DNA from: CBFHWY01 sp965659675
GTDB taxonomy: Bacteria > Bacteroidota > Bacteroidia > Flavobacteriales_G > Salibacteraceae
Reading direction: 5' to 3'
Assembly (NCBI GenBank): GCA_965659675.1
Contig: CBFHWY010000034.1
Coordinates: forward strand, 1-27,355
DNA length: 27,355 nt
Shown: piece after piece, positions 9,009 through 16,822 of the stretch
How positions within the stretch are numbered: the stretch's first letter is position 1
Layout of the letters: each line of letters begins with the position of its first letter
Position numbers and translations under genes: made by a program
The notes under the pieces: generated by a model
Databases searched by the model: none
Seen by the model: only the letters and a program-made list of their open reading frames with translations
What the model was told of the DNA's origin: nothing

Positions 9009-10154
9009 CTAAAGCTCTCGTCGTGTAAAGAAGATCTTATTATCCATTTTCCTTTTTCGCCGATAGCCGATCAGGTGGAAGAATTCTGTGGCCAGGAAGC
9101 GAGCGACCCGAGTATTGACGATCAAGGTTCCCTCGTATTTAGGGTGTTTGCGCAATCCAGGAAGAAGAACAAGCATATCATCTAACCTCTGTTTCCTCAA
9201 GAAACTCGATAACCAGAGCCAGAAGCCAGACACTTCACGAATAATGAAAAATCCCTCTGATCCCTGCGCCTGATAAAGCGGCATGAAGATGTTTCCCCCT
9301 TCAAGTGCTCGAATGGGACCATTCTTATCATTAGCAAGCAACTCCCCTGCCCTGATCTCCTGAAAGCTCTCATATCCGGGCATCATCTTAAAGGCGGTAC
9401 CTTCTTCGATCATGAATCGCCGCCGGATCTCATAGAACTGCTCCTGCCTCTCGCAGGTCTTTTGAAAAGAAGCGAAATACTCATCGAGCTCTGGGATATC
9501 CTTCTTATCTACCATTCCTGCATTCCAAAGGCATATCCAGACCATGGCTTTATGGAAATAAACAGATTCAGGGTCGTCGTGCTGACCCGCTTCAAATCCA
9601 AGGGCAACCACTTTGTACTCATTGATGTAGCTCAGAAATGCCCCTTGTAGAAACTCCTCGATCCCCAAAACACTGGGCACTGGGAGATTCCTGGTGAATT
9701 TACGATTGAGTAGTGTGTCGTTAACAGGTATGAAAGGAACGCTTTTGGAGGAAGTGGTATGGAGATCAAGAAATACATGTGGACCTTTTAGGGCAAGGGC
9801 CTCCTCCACTAGTTCAAAAATATCAATGAGTTCGTTGAGCTCCGCCTGATCTGAACTTTTCTTGAGCTCTCCAGACTTTAACTTCTCAAAGATGGACACC
9901 TTCCAAAGTCGGTTCAGGTCTTGTTTGAGGTACCTCTTTTTGGCCTTTAGCGCAGGCAGATTGCCTGCTATGGCGTAGAAGCTCCCCCGGACCGCTATAC
10001 CGCGCTCTTCGATCTCTTTGATAACCTCCTGCAAAGCCAGAACACCTGCTGGTTCATTGCCATGCAAACCGCCTGTTACGAACAAACATGGTCCTTTAGC
10101 ATCTCCTAACTTCGCTAATACTCTCTCTAGCTCCAATCCGTACTCCTTTAGCAC
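9009..10154 (-). CDS. Succinylglutamate desuccinylase / aspartoacylase family zinc hydrolase
   Basis: A 381-residue zinc-dependent amide hydrolase of the AstE/AspA (M14-like) family. Zinc ligands H31 and E34 lie in GGLHGNEPAG, H132 in LDLHTTS, and the substrate-binding DLNR is at 79-82. E188 in the FEAGQHDD segment is the probable catalytic acid/base. The family removes an acyl or aminoacyl group from N-acyl amino acids. The C-terminal ~150 residues (from ~235) form a second domain carrying the usual beta-rich part. It begins 6 bp after the stop of the GCS2-CBS gene, so the two are almost certainly one transcript. The pairing of a ligase-like enzyme and an amide hydrolase suggests opposite reactions on a related compound; this is inference. 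True AstE of arginine catabolism is unlikely because no other ast gene is nearby. Confidence 0.85.
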   Translation of the reverse strand: MLKEYGLELERVLAKLGDAKGPCLFVTGGLHGNEPAGVLALQEVIKEIEERGIAVRGSFYAIAGNLPALKAKKRYLKQDLNRLWKVSIFEKLKSGELKKSSDQAELNELIDIFELVEEALALKGPHVFLDLHTTSSKSVPFIPVNDTLLNRKFTRNLPVPSVLGIEEFLQGAFLSYINEYKVVALGFEAGQHDDPESVYFHKAMVWICLWNAGMVDKKDIPELDEYFASFQKTCERQEQFYEIRRRFMIEEGTAFKMMPGYESFQEIRAGELLANDKNGPIRALEGGNIFMPLYQAQGSEGFFIIREVSGFWLWLSSFLRKQRLDDMLVLLPGLRKHPKYEGTLIVNTRVARFLATEFFHLIGYRRKRKMDNKIFFTRREL

Positions 10155-10160
10155 CCTGGT

Positions 10161-12041
10161 TTAGCTGTTAAGCTTATCCCAGATACGGCGCATATCCTTA
10201 TCGGTAACGATACCGATCAATTTTCCATTCTTTAGCACGGGCAAACTTCCAATTTTTTCTCGAAGCATGATATCCATTGCTTCCTGAATACTTGTTTCAG
10301 GAGAAACCGTGATGAGTTCCCTTTGCATGAATTCAGCCACAGTATTCATGCTCTGATCTTCTTCGGACATGAAATCATCAATGACCTTACTGGTGATCAA
10401 ACCTTTAAGCTTACCCTGATTGTCCTCAACAGGAACATGGCGGATTTTCCTCCACTTCATGATATGTTGAACCAGTTCGATCAGGTCATCTTCCTGCACC
10501 GTAAAAAGCTCGGTGGTCATTACCTTATCTACCCTATTATAGTTATTCAGAATAGGCTCAAATTCGCTCGGGTGAATATCAGACCATTCACTTAAAGCTT
10601 TATTTGATGTAAAACGAGTGTACATACCTGAAGTCAAAGCTGTTAATGCATCTTCTTTATCGAGTTCTTTTCTGAGTTTTCGATAATTATTGACGATCCA
10701 CCTACTGCCAGATTTGCGCTTGTTCAATCGTTCTTCAATGATACCCAGATAGTGGTCAATATCTGAACTTTTCACCTTAACCTCTTCGAGTCCTTTCCGT
10801 GCAATAGGAAGCAAGAAATTGAGTCCAAACTCCCTTGCCGTGCTCACTTCTCCATTCCATGAAATACCGATCTCCATTCCACTTTTTGAGGCCTTGTGGA
10901 AATTCTCTCTGGCTTCTTCAAATTCCATCTTCTTCCAGAGCTCCTTATACTCCTCAGGCATACCCTTCATCACTCCTACCCAAAAGGCGGTATTGGCAAT
11001 TTCATCATCTATGCTCGGACCTGATGGAATGTAGCGATTCTCAATGCGTAAGTGAGGTTTTCCTCCACCTACACCGTAACAGGGTCTGTTCCACTTCCAA
11101 ATGGTTCCATTATGCATAGCCAAAGCCTTGAGGGCTGGAACTTCACCGTTCTTGACTTGTTCCAAACTGTCTTCAACATCGGTGGTAAGGAGCAGTGGGA
11201 AACGCGAAATATCATCTTCATAGATATCCAGCACAGAGTTTTTGATCCAATCTCTGCCAAAATAGACCCTGGATTGTCGCTCTCTAATGCCCGTCTCTTT
11301 GTCTCTGGTATCAATGCTTTGTTGAAATAGCGCAATTCGGGTCTCTGCCCAAAGCTCTCTTCCAAACAGCAAGGGAGAGTTGCTACAAAGCGCAAGAATG
11401 GGTCCACTAATGGCCTGAGCCCAATTGTATTGATCAACAAATTCATCGGGGTCGATCTGTAAGTGCATTTGAAAGCTCGTATTACAGGCCTCGAATAAAA
11501 TGTTGTCGTGACGAATGATCAACTCATCAATGCCTTGAATATGCAATTCAAAATCACTCCCTCGAATGTCTCGGATGACGTCACCAAGCAAATAATAGCG
11601 CGGATTGGGAGTCATGTAGTCTAGACTGAGTTCAGCTGGACCAATACTCGGGAGGATACCAGTGAGCAAGATCTTATTCCCATTGCGATGTGCCACATCA
11701 TGCGCTTTATCCAACAGGGTTCTGAGCTCCTTTTCCAATTGACTGAAGCAGTCCTTGGTGAATTCAAATGGATTTAGGTTGATCTCAAGGTTAAATCTTG
11801 CCAGTTCGGTAGTGAACTGTTCATGGTCGATCTGTTTGAGGATATCCGGACCTTTTAAAGAAGGGCTAAAATGTTGATCAAGTACACAGAACTCCTGTTC
11901 AGCGCCAATACGCTGTATCCCCTGCTCGATCATCCTATTCTTGAGCATGAACTCAAGAGCTTTAAGGTCATTTAGCAGATGATGAAGGAAATTTTGTCGT
12001 TCTTCCCTGGACTGTTTGGATTCGATCGCGTGTTCTCCCAT
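10161..12041 (-). CDS. GCS2-like carboxylate-amine ligase fused to tandem CBS domains
   Basis: A 626-residue fusion. Residues ~25-480 belong to the glutamate-cysteine ligase 2-type superfamily: the strand IGAEQEFCVLD (E48, E50, metal/ATP site) near the start, an FQMHLQI segment, and a late GGGKPHLRIENRYIPSG segment typical of the active site. Such enzymes join a carboxylate (classically the gamma-carboxyl of glutamate) to an amine using ATP. Residues ~504-564 and ~565-626 are two CBS domains (VDKVMTTELFTV and VAEFMQRELITVS starts; IGIVTDKDMRRI end), which usually form a Bateman module that senses AMP, ATP or SAM. A ligase with an on-board nucleotide sensor may respond to energy state. It is the first gene of a probable operon with the AspA-family hydrolase 6 bp downstream. 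A perfect 12-bp palindrome lies 36 bp ahead of the ATG. The true substrate is unknown; glutathione synthesis is not supported by any gshB nearby. Confidence 0.85.
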   Translation of the reverse strand: MGEHAIESKQSREERQNFLHHLLNDLKALEFMLKNRMIEQGIQRIGAEQEFCVLDQHFSPSLKGPDILKQIDHEQFTTELARFNLEINLNPFEFTKDCFSQLEKELRTLLDKAHDVAHRNGNKILLTGILPSIGPAELSLDYMTPNPRYYLLGDVIRDIRGSDFELHIQGIDELIIRHDNILFEACNTSFQMHLQIDPDEFVDQYNWAQAISGPILALCSNSPLLFGRELWAETRIALFQQSIDTRDKETGIRERQSRVYFGRDWIKNSVLDIYEDDISRFPLLLTTDVEDSLEQVKNGEVPALKALAMHNGTIWKWNRPCYGVGGGKPHLRIENRYIPSGPSIDDEIANTAFWVGVMKGMPEEYKELWKKMEFEEARENFHKASKSGMEIGISWNGEVSTAREFGLNFLLPIARKGLEEVKVKSSDIDHYLGIIEERLNKRKSGSRWIVNNYRKLRKELDKEDALTALTSGMYTRFTSNKALSEWSDIHPSEFEPILNNYNRVDKVMTTELFTVQEDDLIELVQHIMKWRKIRHVPVEDNQGKLKGLITSKVIDDFMSEEDQSMNTVAEFMQRELITVSPETSIQEAMDIMLREKIGSLPVLKNGKLIGIVTDKDMRRIWDKLNS

Positions 12042-12077
12042 GACTGCGATTCTAAACTAAGAAAAGGACTTGAAATA

Positions 12078-12089
12078 TGACCTAGGTCA
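12078..12089. promoter_or_regulatory. Perfect 12-bp palindrome TGACCTAGGTCA, candidate operator
   Basis: TGACCTAGGTCA is its own reverse complement. It lies in the 50-bp gap between the MFS stop and the GCS2-CBS start, 36 bp from the start codon. A near-identical copy (one centre base different) lies 34 bp ahead of ppk2 at 13934-13945. Downstream of this copy a one-mismatch -7 box (TAGTTTAG) begins 18 bp from the palindrome, so the dyad would sit where a -33 element belongs. The regulator is unknown. Confidence 0.5.
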
Positions 12090-12091
12090 AA

Positions 12092-13195
12092 TCAAGCGGC
12101 ATTTAGCACGTCCATGATGCCATTAATGAGCTCATTCATACTGTAGAAAATACCTATACCAAGCACTGTATTCCTGGCCGATAAGGCATAGAACACTTTG
12201 GGCAAAACTGAAACCGAGACAATGGCAAAGCCTGGAGTAAAGAAAACGGTTCCAATAGTTAAAACAATACTGCTGTCCCCAAGGCTCAGAATGAAAGCAC
12301 CAATGAAAGCAAGCAAAAATCCCAGGTGGGAAAACCTACTGATATTTACCTGAGTGATCACCCTCGAGAAATAAATACTCAAAAGGGCAGCTGCAATGAG
12401 TATCACGCTGGCAAATTGACCACTCTCCAATTTAGCGCCCAATAGACGTACATCCAGATCAAGACTCGGGTAGTACTTGAGGATAAAAGCGGTGAGCAGT
12501 CCATACAGAATTCCTGTGGTAAAAACCAGCAGGAAGTTCGACTTTCCATCTTTGGTATCGTTGTCGAATTCAGTACTCGATCTTCTGTCGGATGGAATCT
12601 TTTTGAGTTTTCTCAAAAGGAAGTAACCCGTCATAAATACAGCAATACCTCCAACAAGAAAGGTCAGCGGTGCACCAAGAAAGTTGATGATATCGACGAT
12701 GTTTGGCTCCAAAGAGTAGATGATGTCATAGGCCAGTACAAAGATCACGATCACCCTGGTGAGCATCTTCTGCGGAACGATACTTTCAAGCATTCCGAGG
12801 GCAGGAGACCTGAAAACATTCATACTGATGAGCCATAGGGCTATAAATACTGGAATGAGGTAGACGATGAATCCGCTGGACTCAATGTACAGCGTGCTGG
12901 CTACCGTCATGAAGATCATAGACACCACCGCAACGCCGATATAGATCACATTGAGGTAAGACCCATTTCTTTCCAATGCTCTATCGGAAACCCAACCGGC
13001 TATTGGTGGCGTTAGTACAAGGATGAATGCCTGAAGTATGGCGAATTCCAGCCCATATTCATCGAAGCCAAATTGAACCAGGATATCTGGCTGGTATTCG
13101 TGGTAGGCCACCCATGATAGTGTAACAAATATTTCGAGGAGCAGTAGGTTTAAAACCGCACTCCAGTCTATCCTATTTCTTAAGTTTTTCTCCAA
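12092..13195 (-). CDS. MFS-type membrane transporter
   Basis: A 367-residue polytopic membrane protein with about 10-11 hydrophobic segments. It shows MFS character: an early acidic loop ending PPIAGWVSDRALERNG (cytoplasmic loop 2-3, G-x-x-x-D-R motif), and a central hydrophilic loop (~200-220, KKIPSDRRSSTEFDNDTKDGK) separating the two halves. It is shorter than usual MFS carriers (~400-450) but has no visible frameshift. The substrate is not readable; sugar:cation-like relatives are possible. Its start overlaps the 3' end of msrA by 23 bp on the same strand, so the two form a transcriptional unit. It ends 50 bp before the GCS2-CBS gene, which also runs on the minus strand, so read-through into that operon is possible. 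Confidence 0.82.
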   Translation of the reverse strand: MEKNLRNRIDWSAVLNLLLLEIFVTLSWVAYHEYQPDILVQFGFDEYGLEFAILQAFILVLTPPIAGWVSDRALERNGSYLNVIYIGVAVVSMIFMTVASTLYIESSGFIVYLIPVFIALWLISMNVFRSPALGMLESIVPQKMLTRVIVIFVLAYDIIYSLEPNIVDIINFLGAPLTFLVGGIAVFMTGYFLLRKLKKIPSDRRSSTEFDNDTKDGKSNFLLVFTTGILYGLLTAFILKYYPSLDLDVRLLGAKLESGQFASVILIAAALLSIYFSRVITQVNISRFSHLGFLLAFIGAFILSLGDSSIVLTIGTVFFTPGFAIVSVSVLPKVFYALSARNTVLGIGIFYSMNELINGIMDVLNAA

Positions 13196-13841
13196 ACGCT
13201 TTCTTGAATTTTTCCATTTTCGGGCGGATCACAAAGTTGCAATATGCCTGATCTCCGTTCTCATTAAAGTAATTCTGGTGATAGTTCTCCGCTGGATAGT
13301 ACATATCCACCTTTACAATCTCAGTGACGATCGGATCATTGAATGCACCAGATTCATCCAAACGCTTTTTATATTTCTCCGCAATATCTCTCTGCTCTTC
13401 GGTATGCCAGTAAACCCCTGAGCGATATTGGGTTCCAACATCCGCTCCCTGACGGTTTAAGGTAGTGGGATCATGTGTTTGCCAAAAGACCTCTAAAAGC
13501 TCTTTAAACGCGATCACATTGGGATCATAGGTGATCCTCGCAACCTCTGCATGACCGGTCCTCCCTGAACACACCTCTTTATAGCTTGGGTTTTTGATAC
13601 TTCCATTGCAATAACCCGATTCTACGGTGTAAACCCCTTCCAGGCTTTGAAATATGGCTTCAGTACACCAAAAACATCCAGCACCGAGTGTTATGGTATC
13701 CAGTTTTTCTGGATCTCCAACAATATCTTGTGCTTTTTCAGTATCATTCTGCATATCTGTATTTGTTTCAGTACCCGTACACGCAAAAAAAGAAATGCAT
13801 ATCATGCCGAGCGTTAGAAATATATTTAGTTCTCTTCTCAT
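13173..13841 (-). CDS. msrA: Peptide methionine-S-sulfoxide reductase MsrA, lipoprotein form
   Basis: A 222-residue MsrA that reduces the S-epimer of methionine sulfoxide. The catalytic motif is GAGCFWCTEAIF, with nucleophile C56 and E61; HAEVARITYDP and YHQNYF are further family segments. The N terminus is a lipoprotein signal with lipobox FFAC (lipidated C21), so this copy is exported and membrane-anchored, and repairs oxidised envelope proteins rather than cytosolic ones. The linker ~22-48 is polar. No MsrB is present in the window. It overlaps the MFS gene by 23 bp and is divergent from ppk2 across a 138-bp gap. A one-mismatch -7 box (TAGTATTG) lies immediately ahead of the start. Confidence 0.93.
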   Translation of the reverse strand: MRRELNIFLTLGMICISFFACTGTETNTDMQNDTEKAQDIVGDPEKLDTITLGAGCFWCTEAIFQSLEGVYTVESGYCNGSIKNPSYKEVCSGRTGHAEVARITYDPNVIAFKELLEVFWQTHDPTTLNRQGADVGTQYRSGVYWHTEEQRDIAEKYKKRLDESGAFNDPIVTEIVKVDMYYPAENYHQNYFNENGDQAYCNFVIRPKMEKFKKAFGEKLKK

Positions 13842-13933
13842 ATTCCAATACTACTTGCAATCTAATAATTTGTTCATGATTCTCCAGAATAATCAGATAA
13901 AAGAAACAATTACAAGATGAAATGTCAGGAATC

Positions 13934-13945
13934 TGACCGAGGTCA
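13934..13945. promoter_or_regulatory. Near-palindrome TGACCGAGGTCA, second copy of candidate operator
   Basis: TGACCGAGGTCA differs from the perfect palindrome at 12078-12089 by one central base and ends 34 bp before the ppk2 start at 13980. It lies in the 138-bp gap between divergent msrA and ppk2, much closer to ppk2. A following T (TGACCnAGGTCAT in the direction of transcription) is also shared with the other copy. The matching distance to the start codon in both places argues for a common regulator. Confidence 0.45.
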
Positions 13946-13979
13946 TTTATAGCTTCTCTGATTGAATTACTTTTCGCCC

Positions 13980-14843
13980 ATGAATAAAGGAGACTCAAAG
14001 ATACTGGAGCGATTCAAGGACGTGTCAAAGCACAATTTGCTGCACAGTATTTTCAAAATGAAGGGTGTTGATGAAACGAAGTTCATTGAAACCATGGAAT
14101 ATTTCCACGAGCTTCGAGGCTTGCAGATCGAGTTGGTGAAACTGCAAAAGCATATTCAGGAAACCGATGGGCGTCTGGCAGTGATTCTGGAAGGAAGAGA
14201 TGCAGCGGGAAAAGGAGGAGCCATTCAACGCTTTGTGGAACATATGAGCCCTCGTTCTTACCGCGTTGTAGCCTTACCCAAACCATCCGACATAGAACAA
14301 GCTCAATGGTATTTCAGGCGTTACGTGAAAGAATTACCAAATCCGGGTGAGATTGTCTTTTTTGATCGCAGCTGGTATAACAGGGCTATTGTGGAACCGG
14401 TAAATGGCTTTTGTACGGAATCAGAATACAAGCGTTTTCTGAGGCAAGTTCCAGAGTTCGAACATATGCTTTATGAGGAAGGCCTAAACTATTTCAAACT
14501 CTGGTTCTCCATTAGCAAAAGTGAGCAGGCCAAGAGATTTGAGAAAAGATCTACGAATCCACTTAAGAACTGGAAATTGAGCCCTGTAGATACTAAAGCA
14601 CAGGATCTTTGGGATGACTACACTCATTATGAGGAAGAAATGTTCATTCACACGCATACAGCATATGCTCCCTGGAATATCGTGAAAGCGAATAACAAGA
14701 AAAAAGCGCGTTTGGAAAGCATACGCTTCATTCTCGCAAATACTGAATATGACGGAAAAGAAGAAGCAGAGATAGATCTGCGTCCAGACCCAAATATAGT
14801 TTCACCCTATTTCACTAATTTTAACCGATGGGCCGACGATTAA
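13980..14843 (+). CDS. ppk2: Polyphosphate kinase 2 family protein
   Basis: A 287-residue cytosolic kinase of the PPK2 family, which moves phosphate between polyphosphate and nucleotides (usually making NDP or NTP from NMP or NDP). The Walker A loop is EGRDAAGKGG at 71-80, the Walker B-like segment is FFDRSWYNR at 127-135, and the lid FRRYVKELP lies at ~112-120. This length and layout fit a single-domain, class I-type PPK2. I chose ATG at 13980 over the in-frame TTG at 13962: a one-mismatch -7 box (TACTTTTC) at 13968-13975 would overlap the longer start, so transcription probably begins just ahead of the ATG. A candidate operator (13934-13945) lies 34 bp upstream. The 3' end overlaps the downstream lipoprotein by 16 bp. 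Confidence 0.92.
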   Translation: MNKGDSKILERFKDVSKHNLLHSIFKMKGVDETKFIETMEYFHELRGLQIELVKLQKHIQETDGRLAVILEGRDAAGKGGAIQRFVEHMSPRSYRVVALPKPSDIEQAQWYFRRYVKELPNPGEIVFFDRSWYNRAIVEPVNGFCTESEYKRFLRQVPEFEHMLYEEGLNYFKLWFSISKSEQAKRFEKRSTNPLKNWKLSPVDTKAQDLWDDYTHYEEEMFIHTHTAYAPWNIVKANNKKKARLESIRFILANTEYDGKEEAEIDLRPDPNIVSPYFTNFNRWADD

Positions 14844-15337
14844 GCACTATTGCCATCTTATTTCTTTTTGTTGGATTGACCTCTTGTGTGGATGTTAAGT
14901 ATCCCGAACCACAGCCAAATTTCAAATGGAAGAAATGCAGCTTTCCCAAAAAGCTTAGAGGTTCTTATCTCAATGAAGACGGAAAAACTGCCGTTACGGT
15001 CACAAAATTTGAAGCAAAGCTGGAGGGCGATAAAGAGTTCACTTCGATCGTTGACCTGAAAAGCGATACCGCAATCCTCAAGAAATGGAGAGGCGTATGG
15101 TTTGTGAACATCAAAGAGTCTGACTCAAAATACTGGAATGCTGCCTTTGTGGAGTTCAAGGATGACAACCTGTTCCTGTCCTATATGGATGAAAGCACGG
15201 AGATCCTCGAACAGATCACTAAAGTGAAACGAGCAGAAGATCCTAAAGGTGATGTGATCATCAATCCAGAAAGAAAAGAATGGAAAAAGATCTTTGAGCA
15301 GATGGAGTTTACCACCACCGAATACTACAAGAATTAA
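14828..15337 (+). CDS. Putative lipoprotein of unknown function
   Basis: A 169-residue protein I do not recognise. Residues 1-20 form a lipoprotein signal (basic MGRR, hydrophobic LSTIAILFLFVGL, lipobox LTSC, lipidated C20). The mature part is hydrophilic, charged and beta-like (KFEAKLEGDKEFTSIVDLK; WNAAFVEFKDDNLFLSYM) with no cysteines apart from C20 and an early C37. It may sit in the periplasmic or outer membrane. It overlaps the end of ppk2 by 16 bp in another frame, so the two are co-transcribed; a direct link to polyphosphate is not known. It converges on the next gene with stop codons sharing the bases TTAA. Confidence 0.75.
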   Translation: MGRRLSTIAILFLFVGLTSCVDVKYPEPQPNFKWKKCSFPKKLRGSYLNEDGKTAVTVTKFEAKLEGDKEFTSIVDLKSDTAILKKWRGVWFVNIKESDSKYWNAAFVEFKDDNLFLSYMDESTEILEQITKVKRAEDPKGDVIINPERKEWKKIFEQMEFTTTEYYKN

Positions 15338-15735
15338 CCTGGGTTGTACAAAAGCAGGTTCTCTTCATCTATCTGAAAGATACAGTCCTGATCTATGGAA
15401 CGGTTTCCATAAATGTAGCTTTCCCAATTATCCTCATCAAAGAAGTCTTCACGAAGTATAGCTTCAAATCCGGCAACCTTTAACTCGATTCGATCTCTTT
15501 CTGGTGCACAATTGAGCCCTGACTTTGCAGGATCCAGTTCATGGAAATCTTCAATGATCGTGGTACTTTGGGCATCCAGACGTATGGTGTCCGGCTCTGA
15601 ACTTTTTTTTGCGTTCAGGAAGATCAGGTCGATATCGAGTTCGGTATCATTGACCACTGATCGCGTGTAGTATACCTCGGTCTGACAGGAAACAAAACCG
15701 CAGACCAAAAGACCCAATACTATTAGCTTCTTCAT
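15334..15735 (-). CDS. Small putative lipoprotein of unknown function
   Basis: A 133-residue protein not recognised. The signal is clear: MKKLIVLGLLVCGF then lipobox FVSC with lipidated C17. The mature part is short, acidic and has two further cysteines (in the LNCAPERD and DQDCIFQI segments) that could form a disulfide. The pattern (VVNDTELDIDLIFLNAKK, IRLDAQSTTIIED) suggests a small beta-sandwich, as in many Bacteroidota lipoproteins. It is a single gene: the next gene upstream (zinc-ribbon) is on the same strand, 52 bp away. Its stop overlaps that of the convergent lipoprotein. Confidence 0.72.
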   Translation of the reverse strand: MKKLIVLGLLVCGFVSCQTEVYYTRSVVNDTELDIDLIFLNAKKSSEPDTIRLDAQSTTIIEDFHELDPAKSGLNCAPERDRIELKVAGFEAILREDFFDEDNWESYIYGNRSIDQDCIFQIDEENLLLYNPG

Positions 15736-15787
15736 AAAAGGGACACGAATTTACGAAATATTCGTCCTACCCTATATTACGAATATG

Positions 15788-16147
15788 TTAGCGCAATAGT
15801 TTCACGCGCTCCTCTTCGATTGCTTCGTAAGCGTAATCGTAAATGCAATACCTCACTTTTCCATTGGGCTGAAGCTCCATTTTGGTGAGATGCTTAAAAC
15901 AGAAGCCATTGAGTTCAAGCAATTTCCTTTCGACCTCGGTTTGCCCAGCCTCCCAAAATAGCTTGAGGATCTTGCGGTTTCTTTTCAGGATCTTGTGAAT
16001 GCGATTGAGCTCTTTGTGCTCTGCTTTGAGGCTTCTGTAGTTGTAGCTGCTCCTGCAGTAATCATCACAGAACTTCTTGTCGGATCGACCTTTCAGTCCT
16101 TGTCCGCACTCCATACATTTTCTACTTGTTTTAACTTTTGTGTTCAT
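15788..16147 (-). CDS. Small zinc-ribbon protein of unknown function
   Basis: A 119-residue cytosolic protein. Four cysteines form a treble-clef or ribbon pattern: C11-x2-C14 and C27-x3-C31 (CMECGQ and KFCDDYC), a site for one zinc, as in DUF2116-type zinc-ribbon proteins of Bacteroidota. The rest is basic and helical (HKELNRIHKILKRNRKILKLF) and might bind nucleic acid. The start at 16147 (MNTKVKTSRK) is preferred to an in-frame upstream start at 16195, which would add a non-conserved-looking tail and run back through the probable promoter region. It is divergent from ssb. No enzymatic motif is visible. Confidence 0.75.
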   Translation of the reverse strand: MNTKVKTSRKCMECGQGLKGRSDKKFCDDYCRSSYNYRSLKAEHKELNRIHKILKRNRKILKLFWEAGQTEVERKLLELNGFCFKHLTKMELQPNGKVRYCIYDYAYEAIEEERVKLLR

Positions 16148-16326
16148 GGTTGAGAATTTGATCTCTAAAATAGCCAGACCCGAGGCTGAAAGCAAGGTGT
16201 GCCGGAATGGATTTATTCGATCCAGGTGGAATAGATCTAAGCGTAATTAAGCGAATAATCTCCGTTTAGGCTGATCCAGCAATCGTTCATTTGTATCAAA
16301 TTCAAGTTTAATCAAAACCTATTACT

Positions 16327-16668
16327 ATGAATAATATCAAAAACAGAGTACATTTAATTGGAAGACTGGGAATGGATCCCGAGGTGAAGGATCTGGACAG
16401 CGGAAAGAAGCTGGCTAAGTTTTCGGTGGCAACCAATGACTACTACTATAATAAAGATGGTGAGCGAGTCACAGAAACGCAATGGCACAATATCATTGCC
16501 TGGGGCAAGCTTGCTGAGCTGGTAGACAACATCCTTAAAAAGGGAAAAGAGGTTGCGCTTGAAGGCAAGCTAAGCAATCGTTCTTATGAAGACAGCAAAG
16601 GGAACAAACGCTATATCACTGAGATCATAGCGAATGAGTTCGTGCTGCTTGGTAAGAAAGCTGACTAG
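16327..16668 (+). CDS. ssb: Single-stranded DNA-binding protein, short form without acidic tail
   Basis: A 113-residue SSB made of one OB-fold. It has the family's opening NRVHLIGRLGMDPEV, aromatic DNA-contact residues (NDYYYNKDGE, ETQWHNIIAWG) and EGKLSNRSYEDSKGNKRY. It ends at FVLLGKKAD with no glycine-rich linker and no acidic C-terminal tip (normally DDIPF-like) that recruits repair and replication proteins. Bacteroidota often carry such a short SSB besides a full-length housekeeping one, so this is probably a second copy with a specialised role (repair, recombination or competence). It is divergent from the zinc-ribbon gene and stands alone, with a one-mismatch -7 box (TTCATTTG, 16286-16293) ahead of it. 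Confidence 0.9.
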   Translation: MNNIKNRVHLIGRLGMDPEVKDLDSGKKLAKFSVATNDYYYNKDGERVTETQWHNIIAWGKLAELVDNILKKGKEVALEGKLSNRSYEDSKGNKRYITEIIANEFVLLGKKAD

Positions 16669-16679
16669 GTTCAAAAAAG

Positions 16680-16705
16680 AAAGCTCCACCAGTAGGCGGA
16701 GCTTT
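16680..16705 (-). terminator. Intrinsic terminator for the ornithine aminotransferase transcript
   Basis: An 11-bp stem (AAAGCTCC.CC / GG.GGAGCTTT) around a 4-base loop. In the minus-strand RNA the odd pair is G-U, so the stem is complete, and it is followed by a U-rich tract (TTTCTTTTTT on that strand, 16681-16672). In the plus-strand RNA the same position is an A-C mismatch and the downstream T-run is only three bases. It therefore best serves the rocD side, ~118 bp past its stop, and may also slow ssb transcription. Confidence 0.65.
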
Positions 16706-16822
16706 CACCCTAACTTGATACTATAAAGCGTGTGCCTTGAATAGTGAACCTAAATTGATTTAAAAATTAGCCCGCACAAAGTTCTTTCGACTGACTGCCT
16801 TATTCTATCGACAGAGTGCAGA

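Noticed and set aside
9009..10154. Reading the AspA-family gene as true astE of arginine catabolism
   Set aside because: No astA, astB, astC or astD nearby; rocD in the window supports the ornithine aminotransferase route instead.
11069..11446. 125-residue frame inside the GCS2-CBS gene
   Set aside because: Same strand, different frame, wholly within a well-supported gene.
15753..15765. ACGAA/TTCGT inverted repeat ahead of the small lipoprotein
   Set aside because: Five-bp arms in AT-rich sequence; no second copy near another start.
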